In this document: piece after piece, positions 1 through 9,472 of the stretch
Numbering within the stretch: position 1 is the first letter of the stretch
How the letters are laid out: each line of letters starts with the position of its first letter
Origin: UBA7672 sp047601145
GTDB lineage: Bacteria > Pseudomonadota > Alphaproteobacteria > Caulobacterales > Hyphomonadaceae
Assembly: GCA_047601145.1 (NCBI GenBank)
Contig: JASGJW010000005.1
Location: 186,001-250,000 of the forward strand
Direction of reading: 5' to 3'
Length of the DNA stretch: 64,000 nt
Notes under the pieces: model-generated
What the model saw: only the letters and a program-made list of their open reading frames with translations
Database searches by the model: none
Told to the model about the DNA's origin: nothing
Translations under genes and position numbers: made by a program

Positions 1-1
1 C

Positions 2-865
2 GCTGAGCTTCCCGAAGCGTCCATCCGGCGTCTCGTGGAATTCCAGCGCGACGCCGCCGTCGCCGAAGCCCTCGCCGGCGAACACGCCACGGGTCTGATG
101 CGCGCCCTCGCAAAAGCGGGTGAGACGCTGTGGGATGTCCGGGACTATGCGGTCTTCCTCCGCCTCCTCGCCGAGCCGATGGCCAACGAAGTTCTGCGTC
201 ATCTCGACGTGGTCCGTCCGATCGCCTTTGCGCCGATCGCGGAGCTCCCCCCGGCGCTCCGCACCGCCGTGATCGTCCGCGCGCTTCCCTCCAGAGGTGC
301 TGCGGCCGATCTCGCCCGCGCCTTCGCGATCGCGGTTCGCACCCGCGGTCCGGATGCCGCAGGCCGCGTCTCCCGCCGCTGGGCATCCGGTGGCGATACG
401 CGTGCGCTTTTTGTCCGGGCGCAGGAGGATCTCACCCCCGACGCCTTCCGCCCCGCGGATCCGGCGCCGGGGCTGAGCCATCCCTTCGCCCGCATCACAA
501 GCCGCAAGCAGCTCGAAGCGCTCGCCCTGGAGTTCCGCAACTGCCTTGCGGATCACGCAGTGCGCATCGCCGACGGCCGCATGGCGGTCTACGTCTGGCG
601 CGGTGAAACGCCCGCTGCGATCGCTCTCAACTGGGACGCCGCTGGCTGGCGTCTCGCCGAAGCAAAAGCGCGTGACAACGTCGATCTCGACGAAGCCCAG
701 CTCCGCGACCTGGTCCGTCATCTCGAGGCCGCCGGCGTCCGCACCGGTCCTTCCGTTCAGTCGCTCACTTCGCGCCTGGATGACTGGGCCAACGGCACGG
801 CCTACTGCCACCCGATCGGCGACACGTTCGTCGAGCAACTCACGCTCGGCGATCTGTGGACCTGA
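2..865 (+). CDS. Hypothetical protein, 5' end outside window; possible PcfJ-like fold
   Basis: The frame is open from the first bases, so the gene probably starts upstream of the window; an in-window GTG at 35 is the only alternative start I see. The visible part is about 287 residues with strongly coding codon use. Its last 130 residues carry a pattern (FRNCLADH, then I-x-x-G-R-M-A-V-Y-V-W-R, a W-x-L-A-E strand and a conserved Asn) that resembles the compact PcfJ-like domain of uncharacterised plasmid and phage-type proteins. I infer that from pattern only. No signal peptide or membrane segment is visible. It ends just before a strong terminator, so it is probably the last gene of a unit. 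Function unknown. Confidence 0.7.
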   Translation, partial: AELPEASIRRLVEFQRDAAVAEALAGEHATGLMRALAKAGETLWDVRDYAVFLRLLAEPMANEVLRHLDVVRPIAFAPIAELPPALRTAVIVRALPSRGAAADLARAFAIAVRTRGPDAAGRVSRRWASGGDTRALFVRAQEDLTPDAFRPADPAPGLSHPFARITSRKQLEALALEFRNCLADHAVRIADGRMAVYVWRGETPAAIALNWDAAGWRLAEAKARDNVDLDEAQLRDLVRHLEAAGVRTGPSVQSLTSRLDDWANGTAYCHPIGDTFVEQLTLGDLWT

Positions 866-880
866 AACGGCCTCGCCTGG

Positions 881-924
881 AAGACGTGTTTCGCCTGGGG
901 ACAGCCCCGCGAAACACGTCTTTT
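881..924 (+). terminator. Rho-independent terminator with 20-bp perfect stem
   Basis: The arms 881-900 and 905-924 are exact inverted repeats around an ACAG loop. The stem begins AAGACGTG and ends with CACGTCTT followed by TT. It lies 15 bases after the stop of the upstream hypothetical gene and before the AsmA-like gene, so it should end the first transcript and insulate the next one. Confidence 0.85.
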
Positions 925-975
925 CGGAACAAATCGTCTCCTCACGCGATTCCAAGGCACGTAGTGGAGTAGCGC

Positions 976-2880
976 GTGGCGTGGTTCAACGACCAATGGC
1001 TGAAACTTAAGGAAGGCGCGAAGCGCACATACGCGGGAACCCGCGAACGCGTTCGCAACTTCAAGTGGCGCAACCCATCCAAACCTGTGTTGATCTGGAC
1101 CGGCTCAATCGTCGGCGTTCTGCTCGTCGGCTGGATCACGCTCAACATCCTCCTCGCCAACCCGTCGACCGGCACGCCCATGATCAACTGGGCGCTCGGC
1201 ACGTTCGGCAACAAGGATGCGAAGGTGCAGACCGGCCACCTCGAACATCCGTTCTCCGATCGCTTCATCCTCCGCGCGCTCGATTGGCCTGGCACGATCC
1301 AGGCGAAGCAGCTCGACATCAGCTACGACCTGTTCGGCTTCTTTCCCGGCCATCCCTGGGCGAAGCGCATCTGGGTGCGCGACGGCGAAATCCTCCTTCC
1401 CGAGCAGACAGAAAATGATGCGAAGACCACCTTCAACCCACAACAATGGGTCAACGAGATCGACGCCGCCAACGTCGACATCAGGTTCACCACCAACAAG
1501 AAGAAGCGCGTCGTCAACGTCGTCACGGCGTACGGCTCGTTCTCGAACGGTAGCGTCCGCGCGGAGGCGACCTCCGGCAAGAACCACCTCACCTTCGATG
1601 GCCTGCAGCGCGACTGGGGCGGCTCGCTCAAGGGCTCCGTTACGGCGAAGGGCGAGAACCTGAAGGATCTCGCCGAGATCGCCGGCGCATCCGCTCCCGA
1701 CACGCCGCCCTTCAACGTCCGCGGCGCCCTTTTGGTGCAGAGCCAGACCTGGTCAGTCGAGAACCTTGCCGGCCGCATGGGCGACAGCGATCTTGGCGGG
1801 CTCGTGCGCATCAACCTCGCGCAGAAGAAGCCGATGCTCACGGTAAACCTCAAATCGCACAAGCTCGACTTCGATGACTTGGGCGTCGTCTTCGGCCTTC
1901 CGATGGGTACGGGCAAAGGCGAAACCGAAAATGACGAACAGGTGAAAGCTAAGCAGGCTTACGATCGTTCAGCCCGCCTCATCCCCGATTCGCACATCGA
2001 TTTCTCGCGCCTCGCCGCTGTCAACGCCGACATCAAGTTTGCTGCGACGAAAGTTGTCGACGCTCCCGCCGGCATCAGCTCCATGTCGCTCGACGGCACG
2101 CTCCGCGACAGCGTTCTCGACTTCGCACACGCCCTCGTGAAGAGCGGCTCCGGCGATCTCGACGCAAAGATCAGGATCAACGCGCAGAAGGATCCCGCCA
2201 TAACGCGCGCCACCGGCACGCTGGAAAACGTCGCCATCGCCAAGCTCGTGCCAACCGACCTCGTCCGCGGCTCGCTCAACGGCAAGTTCGCGCTCGACAT
2301 GCGCGGTTCGGGCTTTCGCGAGGCCGCAGGCTCCGCCACCGGCGAAGTCGGCGTCTGGTCTAACAACAGCGAGCTCAAGAAGTTCGCCGTCGAAGGCGCC
2401 GGCCTCGATCTCGGCGAGATCCTTCTCCTCTGGGCAAAGGACGACGCGGACGACTACATCCGCTCACGTTGCCTTGCGGCCAACATTGCCCTCAAGGACG
2501 GTCAGGCGAAGCTGCAGCCAGCCGTGATCGAGAACAAGGACAGCCTCGTGGTCGCCTCCGGCGGGGTAAACCTCAAAAACGAAGCCATCGACATCCAGCT
2601 CTACGCCAAGCCGCACGACGTATCGATCGGCACCATCTCCGGCGACATCCGCATCACCGGCACGCTGCGCCATCCGGGCTTCCAGGCGCTGGACGAGAAG
2701 ACCTTCCTGCAAGCCGGTCTCTCCGCCCTGCTGTCGTCGATTTCCGGACCGCTCGCTCTCCTGCCCTTCGTGCAGACCGGCGGCGAGCCTGACGCGCCCT
2801 GCGGGCAACTCCTCGCCGACGCGAAAGAGACGAACCCGCACAACAATCCAGCAGCGAAGGTCGAGCCGAAGAAAGGCTAA
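976..2880 (+). CDS. AsmA-like inner-membrane-anchored protein
   Basis: This is a 634-residue protein starting at a GTG that directly follows the terminator region. A basic N-terminus is followed by one membrane segment (about residues 37-60) and a long periplasmic part of repeated beta-rich stretches. The C-terminal third has the AsmA signature layout: 'GSLNGKFALDMRGSG', then 'DIRITGTLRHPGF' near residue 565. AsmA/TamB-type proteins bridge the inner membrane and periplasm and are linked to phospholipid movement to the outer membrane or to outer-membrane assembly. The family call is by pattern and the specific role is inferred. The tail is Asn/Lys/Pro-rich. The stop overlaps the stop of the convergent acyl-CoA synthetase gene by 4 bases. 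Confidence 0.75.
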   Translation: MAWFNDQWLKLKEGAKRTYAGTRERVRNFKWRNPSKPVLIWTGSIVGVLLVGWITLNILLANPSTGTPMINWALGTFGNKDAKVQTGHLEHPFSDRFILRALDWPGTIQAKQLDISYDLFGFFPGHPWAKRIWVRDGEILLPEQTENDAKTTFNPQQWVNEIDAANVDIRFTTNKKKRVVNVVTAYGSFSNGSVRAEATSGKNHLTFDGLQRDWGGSLKGSVTAKGENLKDLAEIAGASAPDTPPFNVRGALLVQSQTWSVENLAGRMGDSDLGGLVRINLAQKKPMLTVNLKSHKLDFDDLGVVFGLPMGTGKGETENDEQVKAKQAYDRSARLIPDSHIDFSRLAAVNADIKFAATKVVDAPAGISSMSLDGTLRDSVLDFAHALVKSGSGDLDAKIRINAQKDPAITRATGTLENVAIAKLVPTDLVRGSLNGKFALDMRGSGFREAAGSATGEVGVWSNNSELKKFAVEGAGLDLGEILLLWAKDDADDYIRSRCLAANIALKDGQAKLQPAVIENKDSLVVASGGVNLKNEAIDIQLYAKPHDVSIGTISGDIRITGTLRHPGFQALDEKTFLQAGLSALLSSISGPLALLPFVQTGGEPDAPCGQLLADAKETNPHNNPAAKVEPKKG

Positions 2881-4667
2881 AGCCGGACACCGCCGCCCAC
2901 GATCCGCCGGAACATCGCCGTATCGATTGGAGCATAGGTCTCGTGCGCGGTGTCGATGACGAACATCGGGTCCTGCGTGTTCATCGGATCAAACCCGTCC
3001 TTCACAAGGTCGACCTTCCGGTATTTCAGCGTGCCCGTCGTCTCCACCTCGCCCTGCAACCGCAGGAAGACCGGCCGCGCATAGGCCGGGAGGTGTTCGG
3101 CGAGATGCCGGTACAGTTTCTCGACGTCTACACCGTCCTTCGGCGTGATGGCGGCCATGCCCGCGCGCCCATCCTGCCCGGGCACCGCAACGCCATAGAC
3201 AATAGCGTGCTTGACGCCCGGCATTGAAGAAATCGCGATCTCGACTTCGCTGGTGGACACGTTCTCGCCTTTCCAGCGGAAGGTGTCGCCCACGCGATCG
3301 ACGAAGTAGACATAGCCGTCCTCGTCCATCTTCATCAGGTCGCCGGTGCGGAACCACAGGTCGCCCTTGGCGAACACGTCGCGCAGCAGCTTCTTCTCGG
3401 ACTGCTTCTTGTCGTCATATCCGTCAAAGCGCTGGCGCGGCTCGCCCGTGATCGGTCCCACCGCCTCGCCAGGCTCGTTGGGCGCCGCCTCGATGCACAG
3501 CCCATCGGGACCACGCACCGGCTGCTCCGTATCAACATCAAACTTGACGATGCGCGCCGGCAATCTCGACCGCAGCAGACGCGGCACGCGCCCCACCGCC
3601 CCGATCTTCCCATCAAGGTTGAAGAAGTTCACATTGCCCTCAGTCGAACCATAGAACTCGATCAGGGTCTTGATGCCTGTCCGCTCGACAAACTGCGCCC
3701 ACACGTCCGCGCGCAGGCCATTGCCGAAACCTTTGCGGATCTTGTGGCTATGCTCCAGCGCGGAAGGCGGCTGGTTCATGAGATAGCGGCCCAGCTCGCC
3801 GATATAGACAAGCATGCTCGCTTCGTTGTCGATCGCTTCCTGCCAGAAGTGCGAGGCCGAGAATTTCCGCCGCAGGATCACGCACGCGCCGGCATTCATC
3901 GCCGTGCCGACGCCGCACATCCCGCCCGTCGCATGATAGAGCGGTAGCGTAAGCAGGATGCGGTCGTTGCGATGCGCATCCGTCGCATCGACGAACACCC
4001 GCATCAACCCACGCGCCCGCACGCTGGTGATCTTCGCCGCCTTCGGCAGCCCTGTCGTGCCCGACGTGTAGATGTAGAGCGCCACCTCTCCGCCCTTAAC
4101 GCCCGCGCGCAGCTCCTTCTCTGGCCGCGCCGTCGACAGCCGCGCCACGCTCGCATCGATCCAGGTCTGTCCCGGCGCCTGCCCGCCCAGCACGAATGCG
4201 CCGAGCTCCAGCGACGCCTGCGATCGCGCCGTCTCGAACTGCGGCGCCAGCTCCGGGTTCATCACGATAGCCCGCGCGTTCGCCACCTTGATGCAGTGTG
4301 CGAGCCCCGCGCCCGTCAGGTTGTAATTGATCAGTGCGGTCTTCACCGCGATCTTGGCCATGCCCGCCCAGAAGGCGATGTAGTCCGGCCGGTTTTCCAT
4401 GAACAGGGCAACGCAGTCGCCCTTGGTCAGCCCGACCGACAGGCCCCAGTGCGCAAACTGGTTCGCCCGCTTCTCGAACTCGGCGTAGGTGATCTCCTGT
4501 CCTTCGAACGAGATGAAGACACGCTCGTCATGATCATCGACAGCGTCCTCGACCGCATCGGCCAGCGTGTATTCCGCCTCCGGATCGAATTTCCCGATCG
4601 CGCCGATGATCCGGCGGAATCCGTTGATGTAGATCCAGTCGCTCTTGAGACCGTCGATGAGATTCAT
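2877..4667 (-). CDS. Long-chain acyl-CoA synthetase (FATP/VLACS-type)
   Basis: A 596-residue member of the adenylate-forming AMP-dependent ligase family, expected to activate long-chain fatty acids with ATP and CoA. The AMP-binding P-loop 'YTSGTTGLPKA' is at about residues 200-210, the 'FYGSTEGN' motif lies in the middle, and 'WFRTGDLMKMDEDGYVYFVDR' with a late 'GTLKYRKVDLVKDGFDP' marks the C-terminal lid. The overall length and the lid match the long-chain/very-long-chain (FATP-like) branch, not the E. coli FadD branch. It is transcribed alone, convergent with the AsmA-like gene. The 150 bases upstream (4668-4817) hold no other gene I can support. Confidence 0.9.
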   Translation of the reverse strand: MNLIDGLKSDWIYINGFRRIIGAIGKFDPEAEYTLADAVEDAVDDHDERVFISFEGQEITYAEFEKRANQFAHWGLSVGLTKGDCVALFMENRPDYIAFWAGMAKIAVKTALINYNLTGAGLAHCIKVANARAIVMNPELAPQFETARSQASLELGAFVLGGQAPGQTWIDASVARLSTARPEKELRAGVKGGEVALYIYTSGTTGLPKAAKITSVRARGLMRVFVDATDAHRNDRILLTLPLYHATGGMCGVGTAMNAGACVILRRKFSASHFWQEAIDNEASMLVYIGELGRYLMNQPPSALEHSHKIRKGFGNGLRADVWAQFVERTGIKTLIEFYGSTEGNVNFFNLDGKIGAVGRVPRLLRSRLPARIVKFDVDTEQPVRGPDGLCIEAAPNEPGEAVGPITGEPRQRFDGYDDKKQSEKKLLRDVFAKGDLWFRTGDLMKMDEDGYVYFVDRVGDTFRWKGENVSTSEVEIAISSMPGVKHAIVYGVAVPGQDGRAGMAAITPKDGVDVEKLYRHLAEHLPAYARPVFLRLQGEVETTGTLKYRKVDLVKDGFDPMNTQDPMFVIDTAHETYAPIDTAMFRRIVGGGVRL

Positions 4668-4817
4668 GTGGCGGGCCCAGAAGGAGGTGCAGCGAGTTGA
4701 AGTCTAACAGCACGCGATTAAGGTCCCATTGATGACCCGCGCATGTGTCAGAGATGTGGTCGCCACTGCGTCCCGCAAGCGCCTGCCGCAATGCAGCAAG
4801 CCCAATTCAATGCAGAT

Positions 4818-6110
4818 CTAGTGCGCCAGCAACAACGCCCGCTGCAGGATCACATCACCTTGACCGGTTGCGAGGTCTTCCTCGGTCACCAGCACATCCG
4901 GCATCGCAAGCTCGCGTGGCGTCCCGTTCACTTCGTAAAGACGCTCCACGGGAATGCGCAGGCTGACGCCGAAGCACGGCACATCGAAACTCTCGATTGC
5001 CCCACGCAGCCCCGCCATCGGCGTGCCGACAATGATCGCGCCAGCTGCCGCCCGCAGCCCGATCGCGGCGCCCTCACCCATCGATCCCGTCCAGTGATCG
5101 ACGAGAACGATCAGCTTGCCCTTGAAGCGATCCTTCCGTCCCTCGACCTGCTCAACCCAGCTCTCGCTGCCCCGCACATGCTTCTGGTAGCCCTTCGTTC
5201 CCTCCACAAACCAAGCCATCAGCGGCTTTGCGACAACAGAGTCCCCGCCCGAGGGCGTGTTGCGCAGATCAAGGATGATCGTATGCATGCTCTTTGCCTG
5301 CTTCATCAGGTCATCGAATACCGGCGTCAGGTCGGTATTGCCGATGGAGTTGTTGAGCCGGATGACAGCCACGTCCTTGAGGGGGAAGTTTAGGGATGCA
5401 TTGCTGCCTGTGGCTGCCATGCGCGGCGACACGGGAATATCAACCTCGTTTCCATCAGCAGATCGCACCGTCACAACGGGCGCATGTTCACGCGTTCCCG
5501 CCAGCAGGACGCGCCCAGCAAAGCCCATCATCGCGTCTGCGCGTTCCGCCGTGGAAGGCGGCGGCTTCAGCGCCTGCGCGACTGGCACGCCATCGATTTT
5601 CTCAATGATCATTCTTTCAGTCAGTATGGGTTCATTGGGCGCCGGCATCTGCTTTCCATCGAGCGTGACGATTGTCGTGATCCGGGGTCCTCTGGGCTTC
5701 TCGGTAACCACCAGCCTCCCATCGCGCCACTCAACCCACACTGACGCCCCAGTCGGCACCAGCTTCGGCGAATGCTTGTCGTTCGTGCTGAGGTGCGCAT
5801 GGTGATCGCCCAGCGCATAGACGAACGCCTCCAGCACGCGCAGGTGCTCCGCCTTGTCTTTCGCCGCGGCCGCCATCGGCTTCAGCGTCTCGACCACCTC
5901 ATCGATCGAAACACCGCCACCGAGCGGATAGGCCATCCCGGCCTTCACCACCGCCTGCATCGCCAAGAGATCGACCATTGCGCCTTCGGTCGCGCACGCC
6001 GCCGGCTTCTCGGCTTGCTGCTGTTGCGGCTCTGGCGCCTGTTCCGGCGTTCCAGCGCAGCCCGCCGCCAGCACCGCCAACGCAACGACCAGCTTCCGGT
6101 ACGCCATCAT
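4818..6110 (-). CDS. S41-family (tail-specific/tricorn-like) protease lipoprotein
   Basis: I start this 430-residue protein at the ATG at 6110 because that gives a clean lipoprotein signal (MMAYRKLV..., lipobox LAAGC with the lipidated Cys at residue 18); upstream in-frame Mets give no signal sequence. A Gln-rich linker follows the Cys. The C-terminal half is an S41 peptidase: 'VIRLNNSIGNTDL', then 'IILDLRNTPSGGDS', and the nucleophile loop 'TGSMGEG' with Ser343, followed by a late 'VGTPMAG'. Such enzymes cleave periplasmic proteins, and the lipid anchor predicts a periplasm-facing membrane position. The substrate is unknown. It is divergent from the next lipoprotein gene. Confidence 0.85.
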   Translation of the reverse strand: MMAYRKLVVALAVLAAGCAGTPEQAPEPQQQQAEKPAACATEGAMVDLLAMQAVVKAGMAYPLGGGVSIDEVVETLKPMAAAAKDKAEHLRVLEAFVYALGDHHAHLSTNDKHSPKLVPTGASVWVEWRDGRLVVTEKPRGPRITTIVTLDGKQMPAPNEPILTERMIIEKIDGVPVAQALKPPPSTAERADAMMGFAGRVLLAGTREHAPVVTVRSADGNEVDIPVSPRMAATGSNASLNFPLKDVAVIRLNNSIGNTDLTPVFDDLMKQAKSMHTIILDLRNTPSGGDSVVAKPLMAWFVEGTKGYQKHVRGSESWVEQVEGRKDRFKGKLIVLVDHWTGSMGEGAAIGLRAAAGAIIVGTPMAGLRGAIESFDVPCFGVSLRIPVERLYEVNGTPRELAMPDVLVTEEDLATGQGDVILQRALLLAH

Positions 6111-6226
6111 GTACAATCCCGATTCTGTGATCGCGCCCGCATAACGATGCCCGGCGACCAAGTCACTCGACCTTTGCTCATACCCCACACCACGCTTACG
6201 CTGATCGCAACTCACAGGAGCCAGCC

Positions 6227-6784
6227 ATGCGCGCCATTCTCGCCGCCGCCCTTTTCGCCCTCGCCGCCTGCACGACACCTGTCGCGACAACGCAGCTCCC
6301 GCCCAACAACAATCCGGTCCAGATGAACCGCGATGGCCCGGCCACGCGCGGTCCCGTCCGCAATCTCGCGGCACAGCCGGGCGAGGAAATCGTCACCATC
6401 CGCTACTGGAGGATCAGGAAGGGCACCTTCCCGCAATTCCTCGAAGCCTCCGAGAAAGGCATCTGGCCATTCTTCGAGAAGATCGGCGCACGCATCGTCG
6501 GCATGTGGCAGGTGATCCCGCCGCCGGATGGCAAGGAAGCCTCAGCTGACTACGACGAAGTCTATCTTACCACCCGCTATGCCAGCCTCGAACACTGGGC
6601 CGCCACGCGCGACGCCGCAGCGATGGGCGGCGACGGCCCCGACTACGCTGCTCTCCAGGAAGGCCTGAAGATCCGCCAGTCTCTCACCATCGAAACGAAA
6701 GTCACGTTCCTGAAAGGCGCAACCGGCCCGCTAGGCCCCGTCTACATGCCCGGCACGGGAGAAAAATTCGTCGAGGCGCCCTAA
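6227..6784 (+). CDS. Hypothetical lipoprotein with NIPSNAP-like (dimeric alpha/beta-barrel) segment
   Basis: The gene encodes 185 residues with a good ribosome-binding site (AGGAG) just upstream. The N-terminus is a lipoprotein signal (LFALAAC, Cys15). The middle, 'EEIVTIRYWRIRKGTFPQF' then 'GIWPFFEKIGARIVGMWQV' and later 'YDEVYLTTRYASLEHW', has the strand-helix rhythm of NIPSNAP and related ferredoxin-like barrels. That assignment is inference. It converges on the sulfotransferase gene with a 4-base stop overlap. Exported and probably membrane-tethered; function unknown. Confidence 0.7.
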   Translation: MRAILAAALFALAACTTPVATTQLPPNNNPVQMNRDGPATRGPVRNLAAQPGEEIVTIRYWRIRKGTFPQFLEASEKGIWPFFEKIGARIVGMWQVIPPPDGKEASADYDEVYLTTRYASLEHWAATRDAAAMGGDGPDYAALQEGLKIRQSLTIETKVTFLKGATGPLGPVYMPGTGEKFVEAP

Positions 6785-8358
6785 CCGAGTTCCGCTTCGC
6801 TCATCACGCCGGCCTCCACCAGTCTGCGCAGCGCCACGTCGATCCCCGGCCGGTACTTCTTCCATCGCGCCACCGAGGACGCATAGATCTTCTGCCTCAC
6901 CTGCGCCGCGCTCGCCGTCGCCACGGGCGAGGCGTTCTCTTCGAACCGCACGCACGCGTCCTCGAACCCTAGGCCGCAGAAATCCAGCAGCCGTCTCACC
7001 TGCCCCTCGAGGTCGCCCACCACATCCTCGTACCGCACCTCGCAATAGCGGTCGCTCGCCAGCGTGTCCGCAAACACCTTCGCCATGCGATCGAACTGCA
7101 CCACATGCTCCGCCGTCGCCTCCAGCGACAGCGTATAGTCCAGCATCCGCCCCGCCTGCGCAAAGTCCTGCCGATAGCTGCTCACCACCACATCCGCCGG
7201 ATGCCGCCGCAACATCACCACCCGCGCTTCCGGCAACGCCTGCAAGATCAGCGGCGCCAACAGCGCGTTCACCGGCAGCTTGTCGACGAACCTCCCTGCA
7301 AATCCCATCGTCCCTTTGACGCGCGCCGCATAGTCCCGTCCCACACGCGCCAGATCCGCCGTCATTCCCGCGTCAATCAGCTCCGCGCTGATCAACCGAT
7401 CCGCATTCACCCCCGTCGCCGCCTTCAGCGCGTAGGGAAAATCACTCAGCTCCCCCGCCGACTCCACTTCGCTGTGACTCGACAGGATTCGCTCCACCAG
7501 CGTCGTCCCCGTTCGCGGCATACCCACGACAAAGATGGGCCGCGCCTCTGCAAATCCCGTCGCCTTCGCTGCGACACTCCGCTCCGCCGCCGCGAACATC
7601 GCAGCTTCTCCCGCCGCATCGTATCGTACGCGCAATCGCAGTTTGGCTTTCTCGAGCCACTCCACCGCATGCGCATAGTCGCCGATATCGTCATACGCCT
7701 TGGCCAGCGCATGCCCGAGCACATACATCGCCTGCGCATCGCCCTCCGACTTCGACGCAATCATCGACAGCCGAGCGATCTCGTTCTGCTCTTTCCTCTG
7801 CTTCGTGATCTGCACCAGCCCCGCCCACGAAGGCCCGTGCTGAGGATCGCGCGCCAGCACCTTGCGATACTGCTCGCGCGCCTCGTCGAATCTTCCGAGA
7901 AACTGCAGCGTCGCCGCGTGATTGTAGATGTAGCCAGGCGCAGCCCCTGATCTCGCCGCCCGCCCATAATGCTCCGCCGCCTTCGCGTGCAGCCCCGCGC
8001 GCGTCATCACCACGCCGATCGTGTCCTGTGAATAGGGATCCGGCGCCAATCGGTCCGCCGCCTCCGCCAGCTTCACCGCCTCTTCGCGCCTATCCAGCGC
8101 CTCAAGGCTCCGCGCCTTCTGCGCCATTGCCTGCCCGAAACCCGGCCGCACATTGATCGCAGCGTCGAACGCCTGCACCGCCGCCCGATGCTCGCCCCGC
8201 ATCTGCGCGATGACGCCCAGCATGAAATGCGCTTCCGCGACCTGCGGCGCGACCCTCAGCACCGCACGCAGGTCTGCCTCCGCGCCGCCATGATCGCCCG
8301 CGGCCAGCTTCTGGCCCGCCGCCTGCAGCAGCGGCCCGACATCGGCAAATCCCGCCAT
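6781..8358 (-). CDS. TPR-containing sulfotransferase family protein
   Basis: A 525-residue protein starting at the ATG at 8358, which overlaps the TAA of the upstream cupin gene; longer starts would run through that gene. Residues about 1-250 are tetratricopeptide repeats (for example 'AEAHFMLGVIAQMRGEHRAAV'). Residues 275 onward are a sulfotransferase domain with the PAPS 5'-phosphosulfate loop 'VVGMPRTGTTLVERIL' at about 277-292 and the downstream 'RRHPADVVVSSYRQDF' 3'-phosphate element. Proteins of this layout are annotated as cytosolic sulfotransferases of unknown acceptor, possibly a polysaccharide, peptide or lipid. The window carries PAPS/APS reduction but no sulfate-activation genes. 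Confidence 0.85.
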   Translation of the reverse strand: MAGFADVGPLLQAAGQKLAAGDHGGAEADLRAVLRVAPQVAEAHFMLGVIAQMRGEHRAAVQAFDAAINVRPGFGQAMAQKARSLEALDRREEAVKLAEAADRLAPDPYSQDTIGVVMTRAGLHAKAAEHYGRAARSGAAPGYIYNHAATLQFLGRFDEAREQYRKVLARDPQHGPSWAGLVQITKQRKEQNEIARLSMIASKSEGDAQAMYVLGHALAKAYDDIGDYAHAVEWLEKAKLRLRVRYDAAGEAAMFAAAERSVAAKATGFAEARPIFVVGMPRTGTTLVERILSSHSEVESAGELSDFPYALKAATGVNADRLISAELIDAGMTADLARVGRDYAARVKGTMGFAGRFVDKLPVNALLAPLILQALPEARVVMLRRHPADVVVSSYRQDFAQAGRMLDYTLSLEATAEHVVQFDRMAKVFADTLASDRYCEVRYEDVVGDLEGQVRRLLDFCGLGFEDACVRFEENASPVATASAAQVRQKIYASSVARWKKYRPGIDVALRRLVEAGVMSEAELG

Positions 8359-8819
8359 TACTTCGCGCAGCTTTCTGGCTTGATCTCGATGCGCTGGAAC
8401 TTGACGCTCACCTGCCCGGCATTGGTGATCCGGTGCGGTCCCTCCGGTCCCGTCCATACGGCGCGGTATCCGGCCGACGGCTCGACATCGTTGAAACCCG
8501 TCTCCACGAACTTGCCGTCCTCCATCCGGTATTCCGTGTAGCGGAACTTCGCGCCGCCCTCGCCGCCCGTCTCGCCCATGATTACGCTCGGCAGCGCATG
8601 GACATGGATCTGTTCGGACGCCTGCGAGGGCAGGTTGATCTCCAGGACGCGCACATGCTCGTCCTCGAACAGCACCTTGTGTGTCGCCGGCGCCGCCGCC
8701 ACGGCGTCATATTTATAGCTCGACGGATGGCAGAACATCGCCTCAGGCGGCAGGCCCTGCTGGGCCACAGCCACCGCCGAAGCGCCCAGCGCCAGCGCGG
8801 CAATCGCGATCAGTCTCAT
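8358..8819 (-). CDS. Exported cupin-like protein
   Basis: The gene encodes 153 residues with an N-terminal signal peptide (MRLIAIAALALGASAVAVAQ). The rest has a small beta-barrel pattern typical of cupins, 'FEDEHVRVLEINLP' followed by 'EQIHVHALPSVIMGETG', then 'GPEGPHRITN'. It is transcribed with the sulfotransferase gene through a one-base TAATG overlap, which suggests translational coupling. The His-x-His pair could bind metal but the full cupin metal set is not obvious. Function unknown. Confidence 0.65.
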   Translation of the reverse strand: MRLIAIAALALGASAVAVAQQGLPPEAMFCHPSSYKYDAVAAAPATHKVLFEDEHVRVLEINLPSQASEQIHVHALPSVIMGETGGEGGAKFRYTEYRMEDGKFVETGFNDVEPSAGYRAVWTGPEGPHRITNAGQVSVKFQRIEIKPESCAK

Positions 8820-8854
8820 GACGGCCTCCTCGGAATGCCGTCAGGCTTAGGCCC

Positions 8855-9322
8855 TCACGGCCGGATGGTGAAGCCCGCCACCGGCTGGCTCTCCACATAG
8901 CCCGGGAAATACATGTCCATGATGATGGTTGTCTGCGCCGGCGTGCTGCCGGCGCACGTCACGTCGTAGGCGTCGACGATCGCCCCGAAAGCCCCGAACC
9001 CCAGATTGCCCGTGCGCCGGAAGGCCGGCGCCCGGCCATCGGCGCAGCGCAGGCGGGCGAGATAGGCGCGCTGTCCCCCAGGGGCGTCTGCACGCACCGG
9101 ATTGGCCGCGCTGCCCAGGGGGTGCTGCGCTGCATCCTTGATCGCCGCGCTCAGCCACGGCTCCTTGTACCGCCCGCCACCCATGATGTCGTCGGACTGC
9201 TGCGGCGGCCCCAGCTTCGCCAGCGCCGATCCGCCTGTCGTCTCCGCGATCTGCGGCGCCGCGGCACTGAGACATCCCCCAAGCGCCAGCATCATCGCCA
9301 GCAAGGCCAAGCCACGCATCAT
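8855..9322 (-). CDS. Hypothetical lipoprotein
   Basis: The protein has 155 residues with a lipoprotein signal (LALGGC, Cys17) and tandem ATG codons at the start (9322 and 9319). The mature part has no motif I recognise; it contains 'YLARLRCADGRAPAFRRTG' and 'AIVDAYDVTCAG', so at least two cysteines could form a disulfide. It lies 35 bases upstream of the cupin gene on the same strand and may be the first gene of that three-gene unit. Function unknown. Confidence 0.65.
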   Translation of the reverse strand: MMRGLALLAMMLALGGCLSAAAPQIAETTGGSALAKLGPPQQSDDIMGGGRYKEPWLSAAIKDAAQHPLGSAANPVRADAPGGQRAYLARLRCADGRAPAFRRTGNLGFGAFGAIVDAYDVTCAGSTPAQTTIIMDMYFPGYVESQPVAGFTIRP

Positions 9323-9402
9323 GTTCGTCCCTCCCCTGATCCCGCCATCCCATCACGCTGCGCCATCCACCGCAATGATCCGCCGGCGTCACAAAACCTC
9401 GC

Positions 9403-9431
9403 TTGACCTCCGCCTCCGTCCATGGATTTAG
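9403..9431 (+). promoter_or_regulatory. Candidate sigma-70-type promoter for the GNAT gene
   Basis: TTGACC at 9403-9408 is followed, after 17 bases, by ATTTAG at 9426-9431. Its position favours the translation start at 9473 over the in-frame ATG at 9422, which would lie inside the promoter. Read by eye; the -10 match is weak. Confidence 0.35.
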
Positions 9432-9472
9432 CGATGCGCATCGGAACCTCCCCAAGGCCGGCAAGAACGCCC

